A DNA stretch of 64,000 nt, from assembly GCF_029433335.1 (NCBI RefSeq), contig NZ_JAQTHX010000001.1:1488001-1552000 (forward strand), written 5' to 3'. Both the position numbers and the translations under genes were made by a program. This DNA comes from Bifidobacterium sp. ESL0745. GTDB lineage: Bacteria > Actinomycetota > Actinomycetes > Actinomycetales > Bifidobacteriaceae. Shown one piece after another: positions 50,403 to 60,086 of the stretch (its first letter is position 1; each line of letters opens with the position of its first letter). Below the pieces are notes generated by a model. The model had not been told where the DNA came from. It made no database searches and worked only from the letters and a program-made list of their open reading frames with translations.

Positions 50403-50834
50403 TCACGCGTAAATGTCGAGCACGCCGGGGTCGCCACCAGCGTCGGCAATGCGTTGATGGCGTTTTTTGGCTTCAGTCACCACAAATTCGCGATAGTTTT
50501 CCTCGATGTTCGGATCGAGGCCAGCGTTGACGGCGACTTCTTTAAGCCGTTTGGCCTGCCGATTCTCACGTTCCCGATCCTCTGGCGCGAATCCGGCCTG
50601 CGCTTTCAGAACGCCGACTTCAGCGGTGTATTTGAACCGTTCCGCAAGCAGCGAGACGATGGCCGTATCGACGTTGTCGATGGACTGGCGCAACTGCTTG
50701 ATGCGTTCGACGGCCTGCGCGGTCTGCGGGTTCGTCTGCTCTTGCGCGTCGTCGATGGTGGTGTCACGCCAGCCTGCAACTTGTGGGGCGTCCTTGGCCT
50801 CACCGGTGTCGTTGGATCCGGAAAAATCAGTCAT
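50403..50834 (-). CDS. Chorismate mutase (AroQ type, CM_2)
   Basis: 143 aa. Converts chorismate to prephenate for phenylalanine and tyrosine synthesis. A disordered N-terminus of about 50 residues precedes a three-helix AroQ domain: ERIKQLRQSIDNVDTAIVSLLAERFKYTAEVG (in blocks: LRQSIDNVD, IVSLLAERFKYT, VGVLKA) and a C-terminal helix with VVTEAKKRHQRIAD. Catalytic Arg and Lys positions are compatible with the AroQ fold. The ATG at 50834 is chosen; a longer frame would begin with an improbable hydrophobic peptide. It is monocistronic. Confidence 0.86.
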   Translation of the reverse strand: MTDFSGSNDTGEAKDAPQVAGWRDTTIDDAQEQTNPQTAQAVERIKQLRQSIDNVDTAIVSLLAERFKYTAEVGVLKAQAGFAPEDRERENRQAKRLKEVAVNAGLDPNIEENYREFVVTEAKKRHQRIADAGGDPGVLDIYA

Positions 50835-51020
50835 GTATTCACCATACGACAAGAGCCCCACCGATAACCACACGTGACGATAAATCAAATCAACGATCCA
50901 ACCCACCACAAATCATCACGCACAAATCATCACGACATAAAGATTGAAGCAGATCGGCAAACAAAACATATCCACATCGCCGATCGCCGATTCGGTACAC
51001 CACGAGCAGCCATATACACA

Positions 51021-51050
51021 AACAGCATCCAACCGAGGCCGGATGCTGTT
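51021..51050 (-). terminator. Hairpin after rho
   Basis: 10-bp perfect stem AACAGCATCC / GGATGCTGTT with a 10-nt loop, 30 bases after the rho stop. The U-run on the minus strand is short (TGTTTG), so it is a weak intrinsic terminator or a processing signal. Confidence 0.7.
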
Positions 51051-51079
51051 CATAGCGCAATGCTGATATTCAGCGCGAA

Positions 51080-53167
51080 TCAGGCGTTGCCGTTGTTCTG
51101 CTTGACGATGGCCTGCAGGAAGTCGCGGTTCGTCGCCGTCTTCTTCAGGCGCGGCACGATGGTCTGATAGGCCTGCTCAGGTTCAAGGCCGCCGAGAAGG
51201 CGACGCAGGCGGTAGATGACCGCCAGCTCGTCGCTCGGGGTGATGAGCTCCTCGCGGCGGGTGCCGGAGGCGTTGATGTCGATGGCCGGGAAGAGGCGCT
51301 TGTTGGCCAGGTCGCGCGAAAGGCGCAACTCCATGTTGCCGGTGCCCTTGAATTCCTCGAAGATGACCTCGTCCATCTTGGAGCCGGTTTCCACCAGTGC
51401 CGAGGAGATGATGGTGAGCGAGCCGCCGTTTTCGATGTTGCGGGCCGCACCGAAGAACTTCTTGGGCGGGTACAGCGCCTGGGCGTCGACACCGCCGGAA
51501 AGCACGCGGCCGGAAGCCGGAGCAGCGATGTTGTACGCACGGGCGAGGCGAGTCATGGAATCGAGCAGCACCACCACGTCCTGCCCAAGCTCAACCAAGC
51601 GCTTGGCACGTTCGATAGCCAGTTCGGCGACGGTGGTGTGGTCGGAGGCCGGGCGGTCGAAGGTCGAGGAGATGACCTCGCCCTGCACAGTGCGCTCCAT
51701 ATCGGTGACTTCCTCGGGGCGTTCGTCCACGAGCACCATCATCAGGTGCACTTCAGGGTTGTTGGCCGCGATGGAATTGGCGATGTTCTGCAGGGTGATG
51801 GTCTTGCCGGCCTTCGGCGGGGAGACGATCAGGCCGCGCTGGCCCTTGCCGATCGGCGCCACGAGGTCGATGAGCCTGCCGATGATCTTGTTCGGCGTGG
51901 TCTCCTGCTTCAAGCGTTCCTGCGGATAGAGCGGGGTGAGCTTGGAAAACTGCGGGCGGTTGGCCGCGTCCTCGACGCTCATGCCGTTGATGGTGTCGAT
52001 GGATTGCAGCGGCACGAACTTCTGGCGCTGGTTGCGGCGATCGCCTTCGCGCGGCTCGCGGATGGAACCCTGCACGGCATCGCCCTTGCGCAGGCCGTAC
52101 TTGCGGATCTGGCCCATGGAAACGTAGACGTCGTTCGGACCCGGCAGATAGCCGGAAGTGCGCACAAATGCGTAGGAATCAAGCACGTCGACAATGCCGG
52201 CGACGGGAACCATGCCCTCTTTGGAATCGGAGCCGCGGCGATCGCGTACTTCATCCTCATTCACGGTGTCATTGTTGTTGTAACGCTCAGCACGATCGAC
52301 ACGTTCCACCCGATTGTTGCGATCGTTACGATCCTTGTAGTCGTAATTGTTGCCACGATCGCGCCCGCGCATCCGACGCTGGCGACGGTCGTTGCCGCGA
52401 TCATCGCGGTTGTAGCGGTCGTTACGCCGGTTGTGGCGGGTGAACTCGCGACGCGGTTCTTCTTCTTTGACGTCGTTGGCATTGTCCTCGCCATTGTCGG
52501 GAACCGGCAGGGTGGCAAGAATATCATCCAAGTCACGGACCTGATTGGACTCGGTGTCATGGCGCGACTGCTGCTCGGCACGATAGTTCCGGCGATGGCT
52601 GCGGCTCTCGCCTTCCTCGTCCATCTCGTGTTCGCCGCGATGGCGGGAGACGAACGACCTGCTCCTGCGATGCAGAGGCTCCTCGTCATCGAACACACTG
52701 GGCTGGGACGCCCGGTTTTCGTCGCTCTGAACTTCGGAAGACCCTTCATCGGGGTTTTCGACCTGCAAGTTTTTGGTCTTCGAATGGGCACCATGTCGAC
52801 CTGCCGTCGCATCGGACGCACCGTTGTTGGAGTTATCGGCCGCAGTCTCGGCATGCGAGGTCTTGGTGGCCTTGGCTCCGGAAGCGGCATCATCCTCGGA
52901 CGCCGTTGCCTTGGACTCACCGGCACCTACAGAAGGCTTGCTCCCCTTGGTATCCTTCGCTTCGCTTTTTTCCGATGTTGTTTTCGGCGTGGTTTTGGGA
53001 GCACGGACCGTGACTCCACTCGGCGCCTGGCCGCCTGTCCTTGCGGCTTGTAGGGTGGCGAGCAACTCGGGCTTACGCATCGTTGACGTGCCACGAAGCC
53101 CCATCTGTCTGGCGAGCGTTTTCAGCTCTGGCAGCTTCATGTCCTCAATATTCTGGCTAGTTGCCAC
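51080..53167 (-). CDS. rho: Transcription termination factor Rho with long disordered insert
   Basis: Hexameric RNA-dependent ATPase that ends transcription. A Rho_N/SAP-like domain occupies residues 1-44. It is followed by an insert of about 270 residues (46-315) rich in Ser/Ala/Glu and then Arg/Asn/Asp. The RNA-binding OB fold is at 317-395 (EGMVPVAGIVDVLDSYAFVRTSGYLPGPNDVYVS region, key SGYLPGPNDVYVS). Walker A is SPPKAGKT (449-456) and Walker B VVVLLDS (531-537). I chose the GTG at 53167, with AAGGAAAGG upstream, giving 695 aa. A larger open frame upstream lacks start signals. The insert is unlike E. coli Rho but long inserts are known in actinobacteria. Confidence 0.95.
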   Translation of the reverse strand: MATSQNIEDMKLPELKTLARQMGLRGTSTMRKPELLATLQAARTGGQAPSGVTVRAPKTTPKTTSEKSEAKDTKGSKPSVGAGESKATASEDDAASGAKATKTSHAETAADNSNNGASDATAGRHGAHSKTKNLQVENPDEGSSEVQSDENRASQPSVFDDEEPLHRRSRSFVSRHRGEHEMDEEGESRSHRRNYRAEQQSRHDTESNQVRDLDDILATLPVPDNGEDNANDVKEEEPRREFTRHNRRNDRYNRDDRGNDRRQRRMRGRDRGNNYDYKDRNDRNNRVERVDRAERYNNNDTVNEDEVRDRRGSDSKEGMVPVAGIVDVLDSYAFVRTSGYLPGPNDVYVSMGQIRKYGLRKGDAVQGSIREPREGDRRNQRQKFVPLQSIDTINGMSVEDAANRPQFSKLTPLYPQERLKQETTPNKIIGRLIDLVAPIGKGQRGLIVSPPKAGKTITLQNIANSIAANNPEVHLMMVLVDERPEEVTDMERTVQGEVISSTFDRPASDHTTVAELAIERAKRLVELGQDVVVLLDSMTRLARAYNIAAPASGRVLSGGVDAQALYPPKKFFGAARNIENGGSLTIISSALVETGSKMDEVIFEEFKGTGNMELRLSRDLANKRLFPAIDINASGTRREELITPSDELAVIYRLRRLLGGLEPEQAYQTIVPRLKKTATNRDFLQAIVKQNNGNA

Positions 53168-53351
53168 TATAATGTTGCCTTTCCTTGACTTCCTACGGCA
53201 TTGCCCGGAAGCTTTATGAAAAAGATGCGGCATATTGTAAAACCGCTTGTGAAATATTCGATACCAGCATGTGGTTTTCGAACTTTTATTCAGCGTACAA
53301 CCGATACACGACCTTCGCCACGTACGAAGTCGTAGCGTGTCGAAAACATAA

Positions 53352-53383
53352 AAGGCGAATACTCGCTTTGGAGCATTCGCCTT
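53352..53383 (-). terminator. Terminator after the FAD oxidoreductase gene
   Basis: 9-bp stem AAGGCGAAT / ATTCGCCTT with a 14-nt loop, followed on the minus strand by TTTATGTTTTC, 20 bases after the stop. Confidence 0.85.
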
Positions 53384-53403
53384 ATCATGTGATTGCTTAC
53401 CGA

Positions 53404-55077
53404 CTACTTTTCTTCGTGGTAAGACTTTTCGGTGTTGACCGACCAGACGTTCTTCTTGTCGGCGCGACCGGACTTGATGTTGCCGACGGCTTCCATCGCA
53501 CTGGCCATGGAATGGTCCTGGTTGTTGTAGCGGTGCTGGCCGTTGCGGCCGACGCAATACAAATTACCGAACGAATCAAGATAATCGATGAGCTGTGGCA
53601 TCTCGTCATAGGTGTCGAAGTAGGCGGGATAGGCCTTCTTGACATGCTCGCGGTGGGAATCAAGGACGTCTTCAGGGCCGTTGATCACACGCATACGAGT
53701 GAGTTCCTTGATGGCGAACGCGGTGGCTTCCTCATCGGTCAGATTCCAGAAATCATCGCCTTCCTCGCAGAAGTACTCAAGGCCGACCCAGACAGTGTTG
53801 TCGACATCCTTGACCAGATACGGGCTCCAGTTGTTGAAGATCTGCACGCGGCCGACTTTATAACCCGGGTCTTGCACATAGATCCAGCAGTCCGGCACAA
53901 TCGGCGGATTGCCGAGCGTCTTCATGTCCGTCGTGTTCTTCAAACGCAAATGCTTGACCAAAAGGCCGACGGTGACAAAGTCTCGGTACGGCAGGCCGTT
54001 GGCGATGCGCTTCATATCGGCGGGCACGTCCTCGGAGGTCTTGGCGATTTCCTTCGATGTGGCGGAATCGGCAGAATCAGAAGCCTTGCCGGTTTTGTCT
54101 TCCTTGGCCGCGCGATCGATGGCATTGACCAGATCCTTGACCGGCATGGACGAGATGAAATCGTCCGCAGCGAGCTCGACGTGCTTGCCGTCGGCGTCTA
54201 CATACACCACGCTGGCGATGCTGCCATCGTCTTTCTGGCGCAGCTCGACCACGTTCGCATCGGTCAAAACCTTGCCACCATTGTCGACGACCTGACTTTC
54301 GACGATCTCCCAAAGCTGACCCGGACCAAGCTTCGGATACCAGAACTCCTCGATCAGCGAGGTCTCCACATCCTTGGAGTCACGCTTCTTCGGCATCATC
54401 TTCGCGATGGCGTTCTTGAGCACGCTGATGACATTCAGGCCGCGCACGCGCTGCGCGCCCCAATCCGCCGAGATCTGGGAGGGGGTACGCCCCCACACCT
54501 TGGTGGTGTAGCCTTCAAAGAACATCGAATAGAGCTGGCGGCCGAAACGGTTGATATAGAAGTTCTCCAGATTGTCCTCAGGAAGCTTGTGAATCATGCT
54601 CCACAGATAGCTGAACCCGGCCTTCAACGTCAGCTTGAGGCCCAGCGCCTTGAACAGCGCCGGCGAAAGCGAAATCGGATAATCGAGAAAATGCTGGTTC
54701 CAGAAGATGCGCGAGACGCGATGGCGCTTGAGCATCACGACGTCCGTCTTCTCCGGATCCGGGCCGCCGGGCTCGAGGTCGTGGTGACGGCCGAGCTTCT
54801 TGTCGTCATAGGAAGGTGCGCCCTGCAATGGCATGATGTTCTTCCACCAGTCCATCACGCGGTCGTCCTTGGAGAAGAAGCGATGGCCGCCGATATCCAT
54901 GCGGTTGCCGTTGTGCTTGACGGTGCGGGAAATGCCGCCGAACTCGCGCGTCGCCTCCAAAACGGTGACATCGTACTTGTCGGCGCCACCGTCCTTCAGC
55001 AGCTCCCAAGCAGCCGTCAGGCCCGCAGGCCCGCCGCCGATAATCACCACAGACTTCTTACCCGCATCCTCAGCCAC
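53404..55077 (-). CDS. FAD-dependent amine-oxidase/UDP-galactopyranose-mutase-like protein
   Basis: 557 aa. The N-terminal dinucleotide fold [18 protein letters not shown] binds FAD, followed by [17 protein letters not shown] and [11 protein letters not shown], typical of the protoporphyrinogen-oxidase, amine-oxidase and UDP-galactopyranose-mutase-like family. The C-terminal FAD-contact region is [19 protein letters not shown]. Actinobacteria often keep this gene near envelope sugar genes, but here it follows nothing of that kind, so the substrate is open. A GTG at 55077 with GGGAGG five bases upstream is the better start; a TTG sixteen codons upstream lacks that. Confidence 0.84.
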   Translation of the reverse strand: MAEDAGKKSVVIIGGGPAGLTAAWELLKDGGADKYDVTVLEATREFGGISRTVKHNGNRMDIGGHRFFSKDDRVMDWWKNIMPLQGAPSYDDKKLGRHHDLEPGGPDPEKTDVVMLKRHRVSRIFWNQHFLDYPISLSPALFKALGLKLTLKAGFSYLWSMIHKLPEDNLENFYINRFGRQLYSMFFEGYTTKVWGRTPSQISADWGAQRVRGLNVISVLKNAIAKMMPKKRDSKDVETSLIEEFWYPKLGPGQLWEIVESQVVDNGGKVLTDANVVELRQKDDGSIASVVYVDADGKHVELAADDFISSMPVKDLVNAIDRAAKEDKTGKASDSADSATSKEIAKTSEDVPADMKRIANGLPYRDFVTVGLLVKHLRLKNTTDMKTLGNPPIVPDCWIYVQDPGYKVGRVQIFNNWSPYLVKDVDNTVWVGLEYFCEEGDDFWNLTDEEATAFAIKELTRMRVINGPEDVLDSHREHVKKAYPAYFDTYDEMPQLIDYLDSFGNLYCVGRNGQHRYNNQDHSMASAMEAVGNIKSGRADKKNVWSVNTEKSYHEEK

Positions 55078-55468
55078 AACTGCCTCCCAAAAACCATACC
55101 TTGAAGCCAATGCCCCATAATTCAAATCATCACTAGCCTACACGCAAGCGCAAACGGCTATTATCAATGCCAAGAACGTACACGAAGCATCTGCAAGTTC
55201 ACTGGAAAAATACTGCCGATAAAGGGCTATTAACCATCACAATCATGGTGATATGCATCACAATCAATGTCTTGCCTCACAACCAAAATAAAATCATGAG
55301 TTTCACAATCATCGGCATTTTGCGCATTATTCGTAACTTCAATACATGATTCGCAAATCTCTGAAGCTGCAATCGTGTTGGTAACAGCATGATAGATATG
55401 ACGCCCCCACACCAAAAAATAACCAACAGCGCCGGATGGAATTTTGTCAAAGAACGGAAGTCTGAACC
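55078..55468. other. Gene-free divergent region
   Basis: 391 AT-rich bases between the FAD oxidoreductase start and a small membrane protein gene. I see no gene, no repeat and no strong hairpin; it presumably holds the two divergent promoters. Confidence 0.6.
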
Positions 55469-56344
55469 ATGCATGTCAACGATGACCAACAGATAATCGA
55501 AGTGCCGCCAATGGGCAAGCCGCAACGGTTCCGCGAGGCGCTGGGGCGCGCGGCTCCCTATCTCATCGCCATGGTGCCCTGTGTCGCGATACTGCTCGGG
55601 ACCTACTTCTACATCAGCAGCCACACGGGGTGGATGCGCGGAAAACAATACATTTTTCTGAAAACGCTGAATCTGGCGGCATTCGGCATTCTGGTCATCT
55701 GTCTGGCGATCAGTCTCATCATTCTCAGAAGAGCGTTTCAGATAACTTTCGACGCCAAGGATATCTGCGAGGCCTACGGGCTGACGCGTATCTGCACCAG
55801 GCCAGACGGATTTACCAAGCGTGGCATCAGGCGATCTTCGCCTTCCCGCGCCCGCAAGCGCGAAATCACCAGAATCTTTTTCCCCAAAGGTGTCAATCGC
55901 TTCTCGTTGGTCTGCCAACTCAAGGAACGCCCCGAGGAGGCGATTTTCGTGCCATACGGCAGCAGCAAAGAGAAGATACGCGCCCAATTGGAGCAGCTTC
56001 CGGAGCCGTTGAAACGCAATGCCATCGGCATGCAACGATGCATCGTCAGTTTATCCGGAAACGGCCTGATTCTGCAACTGACGGAAAGCCCGATCGGCAT
56101 GCTGCCTCGTGAGGCGGTCCCGCCGATAAAGGAATCCGTATGGCTTACCGGGCGAGGCTTCAGCGCCCATAGTGTCGACGAGATCCGGCAAGCACAATTC
56201 GAGATGGCCGAGGCGCAGCTCGACGACAACTTCAAATTCGCAAAAGAGAGAAGCAGCTGGTCCAGGAAAAAGCATCAACACCGATGGCAGGGAACCTTGG
56301 CGGAAGACATCACCTTATATACAAGCCGAAAAGTCATTCAATAA
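55469..56344 (+). CDS. Hypothetical two-pass membrane protein
   Basis: 291 aa. Two transmembrane segments (about 30-48, PYLIAMVPCVAILLGTYFYI, and 68-87, LAAFGILVICLAISLIIL) lie near the N-terminus. A basic patch with KRGIRRSSPSRARKRE and a C-terminal soluble domain with a repeating FFPKG, FVPYGSSKEK pattern follow, probably cytoplasmic. No family recognised. The next gene starts 48 bases after its stop and is also a small membrane protein, so the two may form an operon. Confidence 0.62.
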   Translation: MHVNDDQQIIEVPPMGKPQRFREALGRAAPYLIAMVPCVAILLGTYFYISSHTGWMRGKQYIFLKTLNLAAFGILVICLAISLIILRRAFQITFDAKDICEAYGLTRICTRPDGFTKRGIRRSSPSRARKREITRIFFPKGVNRFSLVCQLKERPEEAIFVPYGSSKEKIRAQLEQLPEPLKRNAIGMQRCIVSLSGNGLILQLTESPIGMLPREAVPPIKESVWLTGRGFSAHSVDEIRQAQFEMAEAQLDDNFKFAKERSSWSRKKHQHRWQGTLAEDITLYTSRKVIQ

Positions 56345-56392
56345 TCATTGAATCGTCAGATCGTCAGATCCGATAATCGAAAGAAGACATTC

Positions 56393-56785
56393 ATGCGTAC
56401 CTATGGAGTAGACGGAGCCCTGCTTACGATGCTCAACGCCCTGCTGCTGCTTTACATGATTCCGTTCATCCCGTGGACCATCTACAACACCGTTCGCGGC
56501 TGGTGGCAGTGGCGATATCAGACACCGGAGTCGGTCGAACACGACAGGGCCTTTCGTGACACACGAGAAGAATACAAAAGAATCAAAATCTGCTGGCAGT
56601 GGCGTTGGTTCGTCGCACATATCAAACCCACTCACACGCTGGCGGAAAGAAACTGGTGGGGCGCCGAGCACTTCGATGCCGATGAACAGGATTATCGTTC
56701 CCGGGCGGAAGCCTGCCTGCTTCAATTCGTCATTCTTGCAACCGTTATGCTGCTGATTTATTGGAAGTACGGCATACCTGTGTAA
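56393..56785 (+). CDS. Small two-helix membrane protein
   Basis: 130 aa. The N-terminal helix (LLTMLNALLLLYMIPFIPWTIY) and a C-terminal one (FVILATVMLLIYW) flank a soluble loop rich in Trp, Arg and Glu (WWQWRYQTPE, CWQWRWFVAHIKP). GAAAGAAGA precedes the ATG at 56393. No family recognised. It may work with the upstream two-pass protein. A large hairpin ends the unit. Confidence 0.6.
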   Translation: MRTYGVDGALLTMLNALLLLYMIPFIPWTIYNTVRGWWQWRYQTPESVEHDRAFRDTREEYKRIKICWQWRWFVAHIKPTHTLAERNWWGAEHFDADEQDYRSRAEACLLQFVILATVMLLIYWKYGIPV

Positions 56786-56796
56786 GTCCATACAGC

Positions 56797-56848
56797 AGAA
56801 TCCCCTGCCGATTGGGGTGTTTTAATCACCCTGGTGGCAAGGGATTCT
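56797..56848. terminator. Hairpin between convergent genes
   Basis: AGAATCCC / GGGATTCT with a TGCC/GGCA continuation and an inner GGGTG/CACCC stem makes a long imperfect hairpin around TTTTAAT between the small membrane protein and DUF2469 genes. Probably a bidirectional terminator. Confidence 0.75.
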
Positions 56849-56866
56849 TGTTTCCGGCCTTCCGGC

Positions 56867-57178
56867 TTACAGCGATTCAGGGATGTCGATGTCGGACTTC
56901 TGCACTTCCTCTACATTGACGTCCTTGAACGTGACAATCCGCACATTCTTGACGAACCGCGAGGAACGATACACATCCCAGACCCACGCGTCCGTAAGCT
57001 GCACGTCGAAATACACGTCCTGGCCGGCCGAACGCACGTTGAAATCGACCTTGTTGGCCAGGTAGAAACGGCGTTCCGTCTCCACGACGTAGGTAAACAG
57101 CTTGATGACGTCCCGGTACTCCTTGTAGAGTGCCAGCTCGGCGTTCGTCTCGTAATCGTCGAGATCTTCAGCGCTCAC
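56867..57178 (-). CDS. DUF2469 family protein
   Basis: 103 aa, a small soluble protein highly conserved in actinobacteria: MSAEDLDDYETNAELALYKEYRD, VVETERRFYLANKVDF, DVQLTDAWVWDVYRSSRFVKNVR and VTFKDVNVEEV are its blocks. No molecular function is established. Its ATG overlaps the stop of the GNAT gene by four bases, so the two are translationally coupled. Confidence 0.9.
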   Translation of the reverse strand: MSAEDLDDYETNAELALYKEYRDVIKLFTYVVETERRFYLANKVDFNVRSAGQDVYFDVQLTDAWVWDVYRSSRFVKNVRIVTFKDVNVEEVQKSDIDIPESL

Positions 57179-58410
57179 TGAACGCTCCCCCCTGCTTTAT
57201 CGTTTGACGTCTTCTTGCCGTCGTCATCGGCCTTGTTCTGGCTGCTGTGACCCAGATTGCGCCACCACGCCCTTTTGGATTTCTTGCTTTGCGTGGCCGA
57301 ATACGGCCATGAAGTTTCATCGACGTCGTCGCCATCACTTTTCTTGTCAGGTTTTGAAGGCGCCAGCTCCGCATCATCGGAAGCGGACGGTTTGATGTTC
57401 GCCTTCATGGTATTGGATTCAGTCTTCTTAACACCAGCCGAAGTTGCATCATGGGCAAATCGGCTACCGGCATCAGCCTTGCCGTTTTGTTGGACAGTCT
57501 CAGGCGACCTGCCACCAACGTGCCGTCCTCCGGCGTTGCGGCCGGAATCGTTTCCGTCCGTTTCACCGCAGCTGGCATCGACACCGGCAACGTCTGGCTT
57601 GTCTTTCCTGGCCTTGTGCTGCTTGATCTCGATGGAATGTTCGCGGGCGGCCATGGCCTCCTTGACACCGGGATTGCCCTCGATGACCCGCATACCAAAG
57701 GCGTCAAGCGAGCGAATCGGATCGTACTCGTCGGCGAGTGTATCGAGAACTATTAAATTCTGATATTTCCCGATAGAAGCGTCCCACAACGAATCGCGGG
57801 AGGTACCCGACTTGATAAAGCCCAAAGACTGATAGACCGAAAGCGTACGCGAGCTCTTCTCCGGCACCGCGACCCAGATGCGGTGCATGCCAAGACCCAC
57901 CGGCGGGGTGGCGAAACCGTAGGTCATCACACGCGGCATCGCGTCGCGCGAGTAGCCACGGCCGCGATAGTCCTTGCCCAGCATCACCTGGATACGGGCG
58001 GAACGCGCCCATCCATCGATATCGATCAGGAAAATCATGCCAATGACATTGTCGGTGGCCTCGGCATCGACCTTGCCGTCAATATCATGGTCGGCGTCGG
58101 TCAGAATGGCCCAGGCCATGGTGCGGCGGGCTTCGGGGTCGCCCACCCCCGAATCGGAAGAGGCGATGCCATGGGCCCACGCCACCGAACGTTTGACCCA
58201 GGCCTGAACGACGGCGCGCTCGGACTGCTTGTCCTTGCCGGTGTCACCGGAAGCGTTGAAATAGACTTCCAGCTGATCGAGCTTGGGAATATCGTCAAGG
58301 GTGGCGGGGCGCAGATGCACCATCTCGCCGCGAATCTCCGGTATTGTAATACGCTTGGGCAGCTGCCGCACATCCGCCTGAACAGTAGGGTTTTCGGAGT
58401 TTCCAGACAT
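57175..58410 (-). CDS. GNAT acetyltransferase with long disordered C-terminus
   Basis: 411 aa. The N-terminal about 230 residues are a RimJ/RimL-like GNAT: VHLRPATLDDIPKL, IQVMLGKDYRGRGYSRDAMPRVMTYGFA (acetyl-CoA motif RGRGYS) and VYQSLGFIKSG. The last 180 residues are Lys/Asp/Ser/Gly-rich and probably unfolded. The substrate is likely an N-terminal amine or small molecule, unassigned. It lies upstream of and overlapping the DUF2469 gene, an unusual pairing. Confidence 0.8.
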   Translation of the reverse strand: MSGNSENPTVQADVRQLPKRITIPEIRGEMVHLRPATLDDIPKLDQLEVYFNASGDTGKDKQSERAVVQAWVKRSVAWAHGIASSDSGVGDPEARRTMAWAILTDADHDIDGKVDAEATDNVIGMIFLIDIDGWARSARIQVMLGKDYRGRGYSRDAMPRVMTYGFATPPVGLGMHRIWVAVPEKSSRTLSVYQSLGFIKSGTSRDSLWDASIGKYQNLIVLDTLADEYDPIRSLDAFGMRVIEGNPGVKEAMAAREHSIEIKQHKARKDKPDVAGVDASCGETDGNDSGRNAGGRHVGGRSPETVQQNGKADAGSRFAHDATSAGVKKTESNTMKANIKPSASDDAELAPSKPDKKSDGDDVDETSWPYSATQSKKSKRAWWRNLGHSSQNKADDDGKKTSNDKAGGSVQ

Positions 58411-58507
58411 TTGCTTTCATTCCTCCAACACGCTTGGAACCTTTATTAAGGTTACTGTATTCGTCTGACTATTCGCTGAATGCTTTCATACACGCGCTCT
58501 ATAGAAA

Positions 58508-58539
58508 ATGGGACGAACGCATTTCTGCATTCGTCCCAT
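58508..58539 (-). terminator. Terminator of the gatCAB operon
   Basis: A 14-bp stem (ATGGGACGAACGCA and its near-complement, one G-T pair when transcribed) with a 4-nt loop, followed by TTTTCTAT on the minus strand, 24 bases after the gatB stop. Confidence 0.9.
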
Positions 58540-58562
58540 AAATTTTAGTTCCTATAAGGACT

Positions 58563-60062
58563 TTAGCCCTTCATTTTCTTGATGACCAGAGCGCTGACGG
58601 CCTTGGCATCGGCCTGGCCGTGGGTGGCGCGCATGACGGCACCGATGATGGCACCCATCGGCTTCATGTTGCCACTCTTGAGCTTTTCGGCCACATCCGG
58701 GTTGGCGGCGAGGGCCTCGTCAATCGCCTTGTCGAGCGCACCGTCGTCGGAAACGACCTGATAGCCGTGCTTCTTCACCACTTCGTCAGGAGTGCCTTCG
58801 CCGGCGAGCACGCCAGTGACGGTCTGCTTGGCCAGTTTGTCGTTCAACTTGCCGTCGGCGACGAGCTTCTCGACCTCGGCCACATCGGCCGGGGTGATCG
58901 GCAGCTCCTCAAGCGAAAGGCTGCGCTCGTTGGCCACGCGCGAAATCTCGCCGAGCCACCACTTGCGGGCACCGGCTGCGGTTGCGCCGTCCTTGACGGT
59001 CTCTTCGACCAGGTCAAGTGCGTCGGCATTGATGATGTCACGCATCTCAAGGTCGCTCAGATTCCATTCCTTCTGCAGACGGGCGCGGTGCTCGCGAGGC
59101 ATCTCCGGCATGGTCTTGGCGATTTCGTCGATGTGGTCCTGCGTGATGTGCAGCATCACGAGGTCGGGATCGGGGAAGTAACGGTAATCGTTCGCATCGG
59201 ACTTCACGCGGCCGCCGGCAGTGGTCTGCGTGGCCTCGTCCCAGTGACGGGTCTCCTGCAGGATCTCGCCGCCCTCGTCCAAGATGGCCGCCTGACGACG
59301 AATCTCGTACTGCAGCGTCTTCTTGATGCCGCGGAAGGTGTTGACGTTCTTGGTCTCACTGCGGGTACCGAGCTTGGTCTCGCCCTTCTTGCGCAACGAA
59401 ATGTTGACGTCGGCGCGCATATTGCCCTGCTCCATGCGGCCATGGGAAATGCCCAAGGCGCGCACGATGTCGCGGATGGCACGCATGTAGGCGTCCGCAA
59501 TCTCCGGAACGCGATCGCCCCCGCCTTCGACGGGCTTGGTGACGATCTCGATCAGCGGAACGCCGGCGCGGTTGTAGTCGACCAGCGAATGGTCGGCGCC
59601 TTCGATACGGCCGTCGGCACCGCCCACGTGGGTGTTCTTGCCGGCGTCGTCCTCGATGTGCGCGCGCTCGATCGGCACGCGGAAGGGGGTGCCGTCGTCA
59701 AGCTCGATATCGAGGTAACCATTGCCGTTGGTCGGCTTGTCGAACTGCGAGATCTGATAGTCGCGAGGCATATCCGGATAGAAATAGTTCTTACGTGCGA
59801 ACTGGCTCCACTCGTTGATCTGGCAATGCAGCGCCAGACCCAGCTTGATCGCGAAATCGACGGCGGTCTTGTTGACCACCGGCAGCGAGCCGGGCAGACC
59901 GAGGCTTACCGGGGTCAGCTCCGTGTTCGGTTCCGCGCCGAATTCTTCGTGCGCCGGGCAGAACAGCTTGGTCTGCGTGCACAGCTCGACGTGGGTTTCC
60001 AGACCGAATACCGGGTCAAATTCCTTGACGGCATCGGAATACTTCATCAATTTTTCAGCCAT
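58563..60062 (-). CDS. gatB: Aspartyl/glutamyl-tRNA amidotransferase subunit B
   Basis: 499 aa. Binds mischarged Glu-tRNA-Gln or Asp-tRNA-Asn and activates it for amidation. Signature blocks are [17 protein letters not shown], the RxYxYPD-like [28 protein letters not shown] and [10 protein letters not shown]. The helical YqeY-like C-terminus ends ALVIKKMKG. It lies last in the gatC-gatA-gatB order. Glutaminyl-tRNA in bifidobacteria is expected to be made by this route. Confidence 0.97.
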   Translation of the reverse strand: MAEKLMKYSDAVKEFDPVFGLETHVELCTQTKLFCPAHEEFGAEPNTELTPVSLGLPGSLPVVNKTAVDFAIKLGLALHCQINEWSQFARKNYFYPDMPRDYQISQFDKPTNGNGYLDIELDDGTPFRVPIERAHIEDDAGKNTHVGGADGRIEGADHSLVDYNRAGVPLIEIVTKPVEGGGDRVPEIADAYMRAIRDIVRALGISHGRMEQGNMRADVNISLRKKGETKLGTRSETKNVNTFRGIKKTLQYEIRRQAAILDEGGEILQETRHWDEATQTTAGGRVKSDANDYRYFPDPDLVMLHITQDHIDEIAKTMPEMPREHRARLQKEWNLSDLEMRDIINADALDLVEETVKDGATAAGARKWWLGEISRVANERSLSLEELPITPADVAEVEKLVADGKLNDKLAKQTVTGVLAGEGTPDEVVKKHGYQVVSDDGALDKAIDEALAANPDVAEKLKSGNMKPMGAIIGAVMRATHGQADAKAVSALVIKKMKG

Positions 60063-60086
60063 GATTTTATGCTCCTTGCCGTCCGA

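Noticed and set aside
51638-53053. A 471-codon plus-strand frame opposite rho
   Set aside because: It mirrors the ATPase and Arg/Asp/Asn-rich parts of rho, has no ribosome-binding site, and reads as a run of Val, Ile and Ala without domains.
53168-53557. N-terminal extension of rho
   Set aside because: No similarity to Rho N-termini and no start signal; the GTG at 53167 has a good Shine-Dalgarno and gives the expected N-terminal helix.
55078-55468. Small frames near 55167-55415
   Set aside because: About 60 codons each, no ribosome-binding site, AT-rich random composition.
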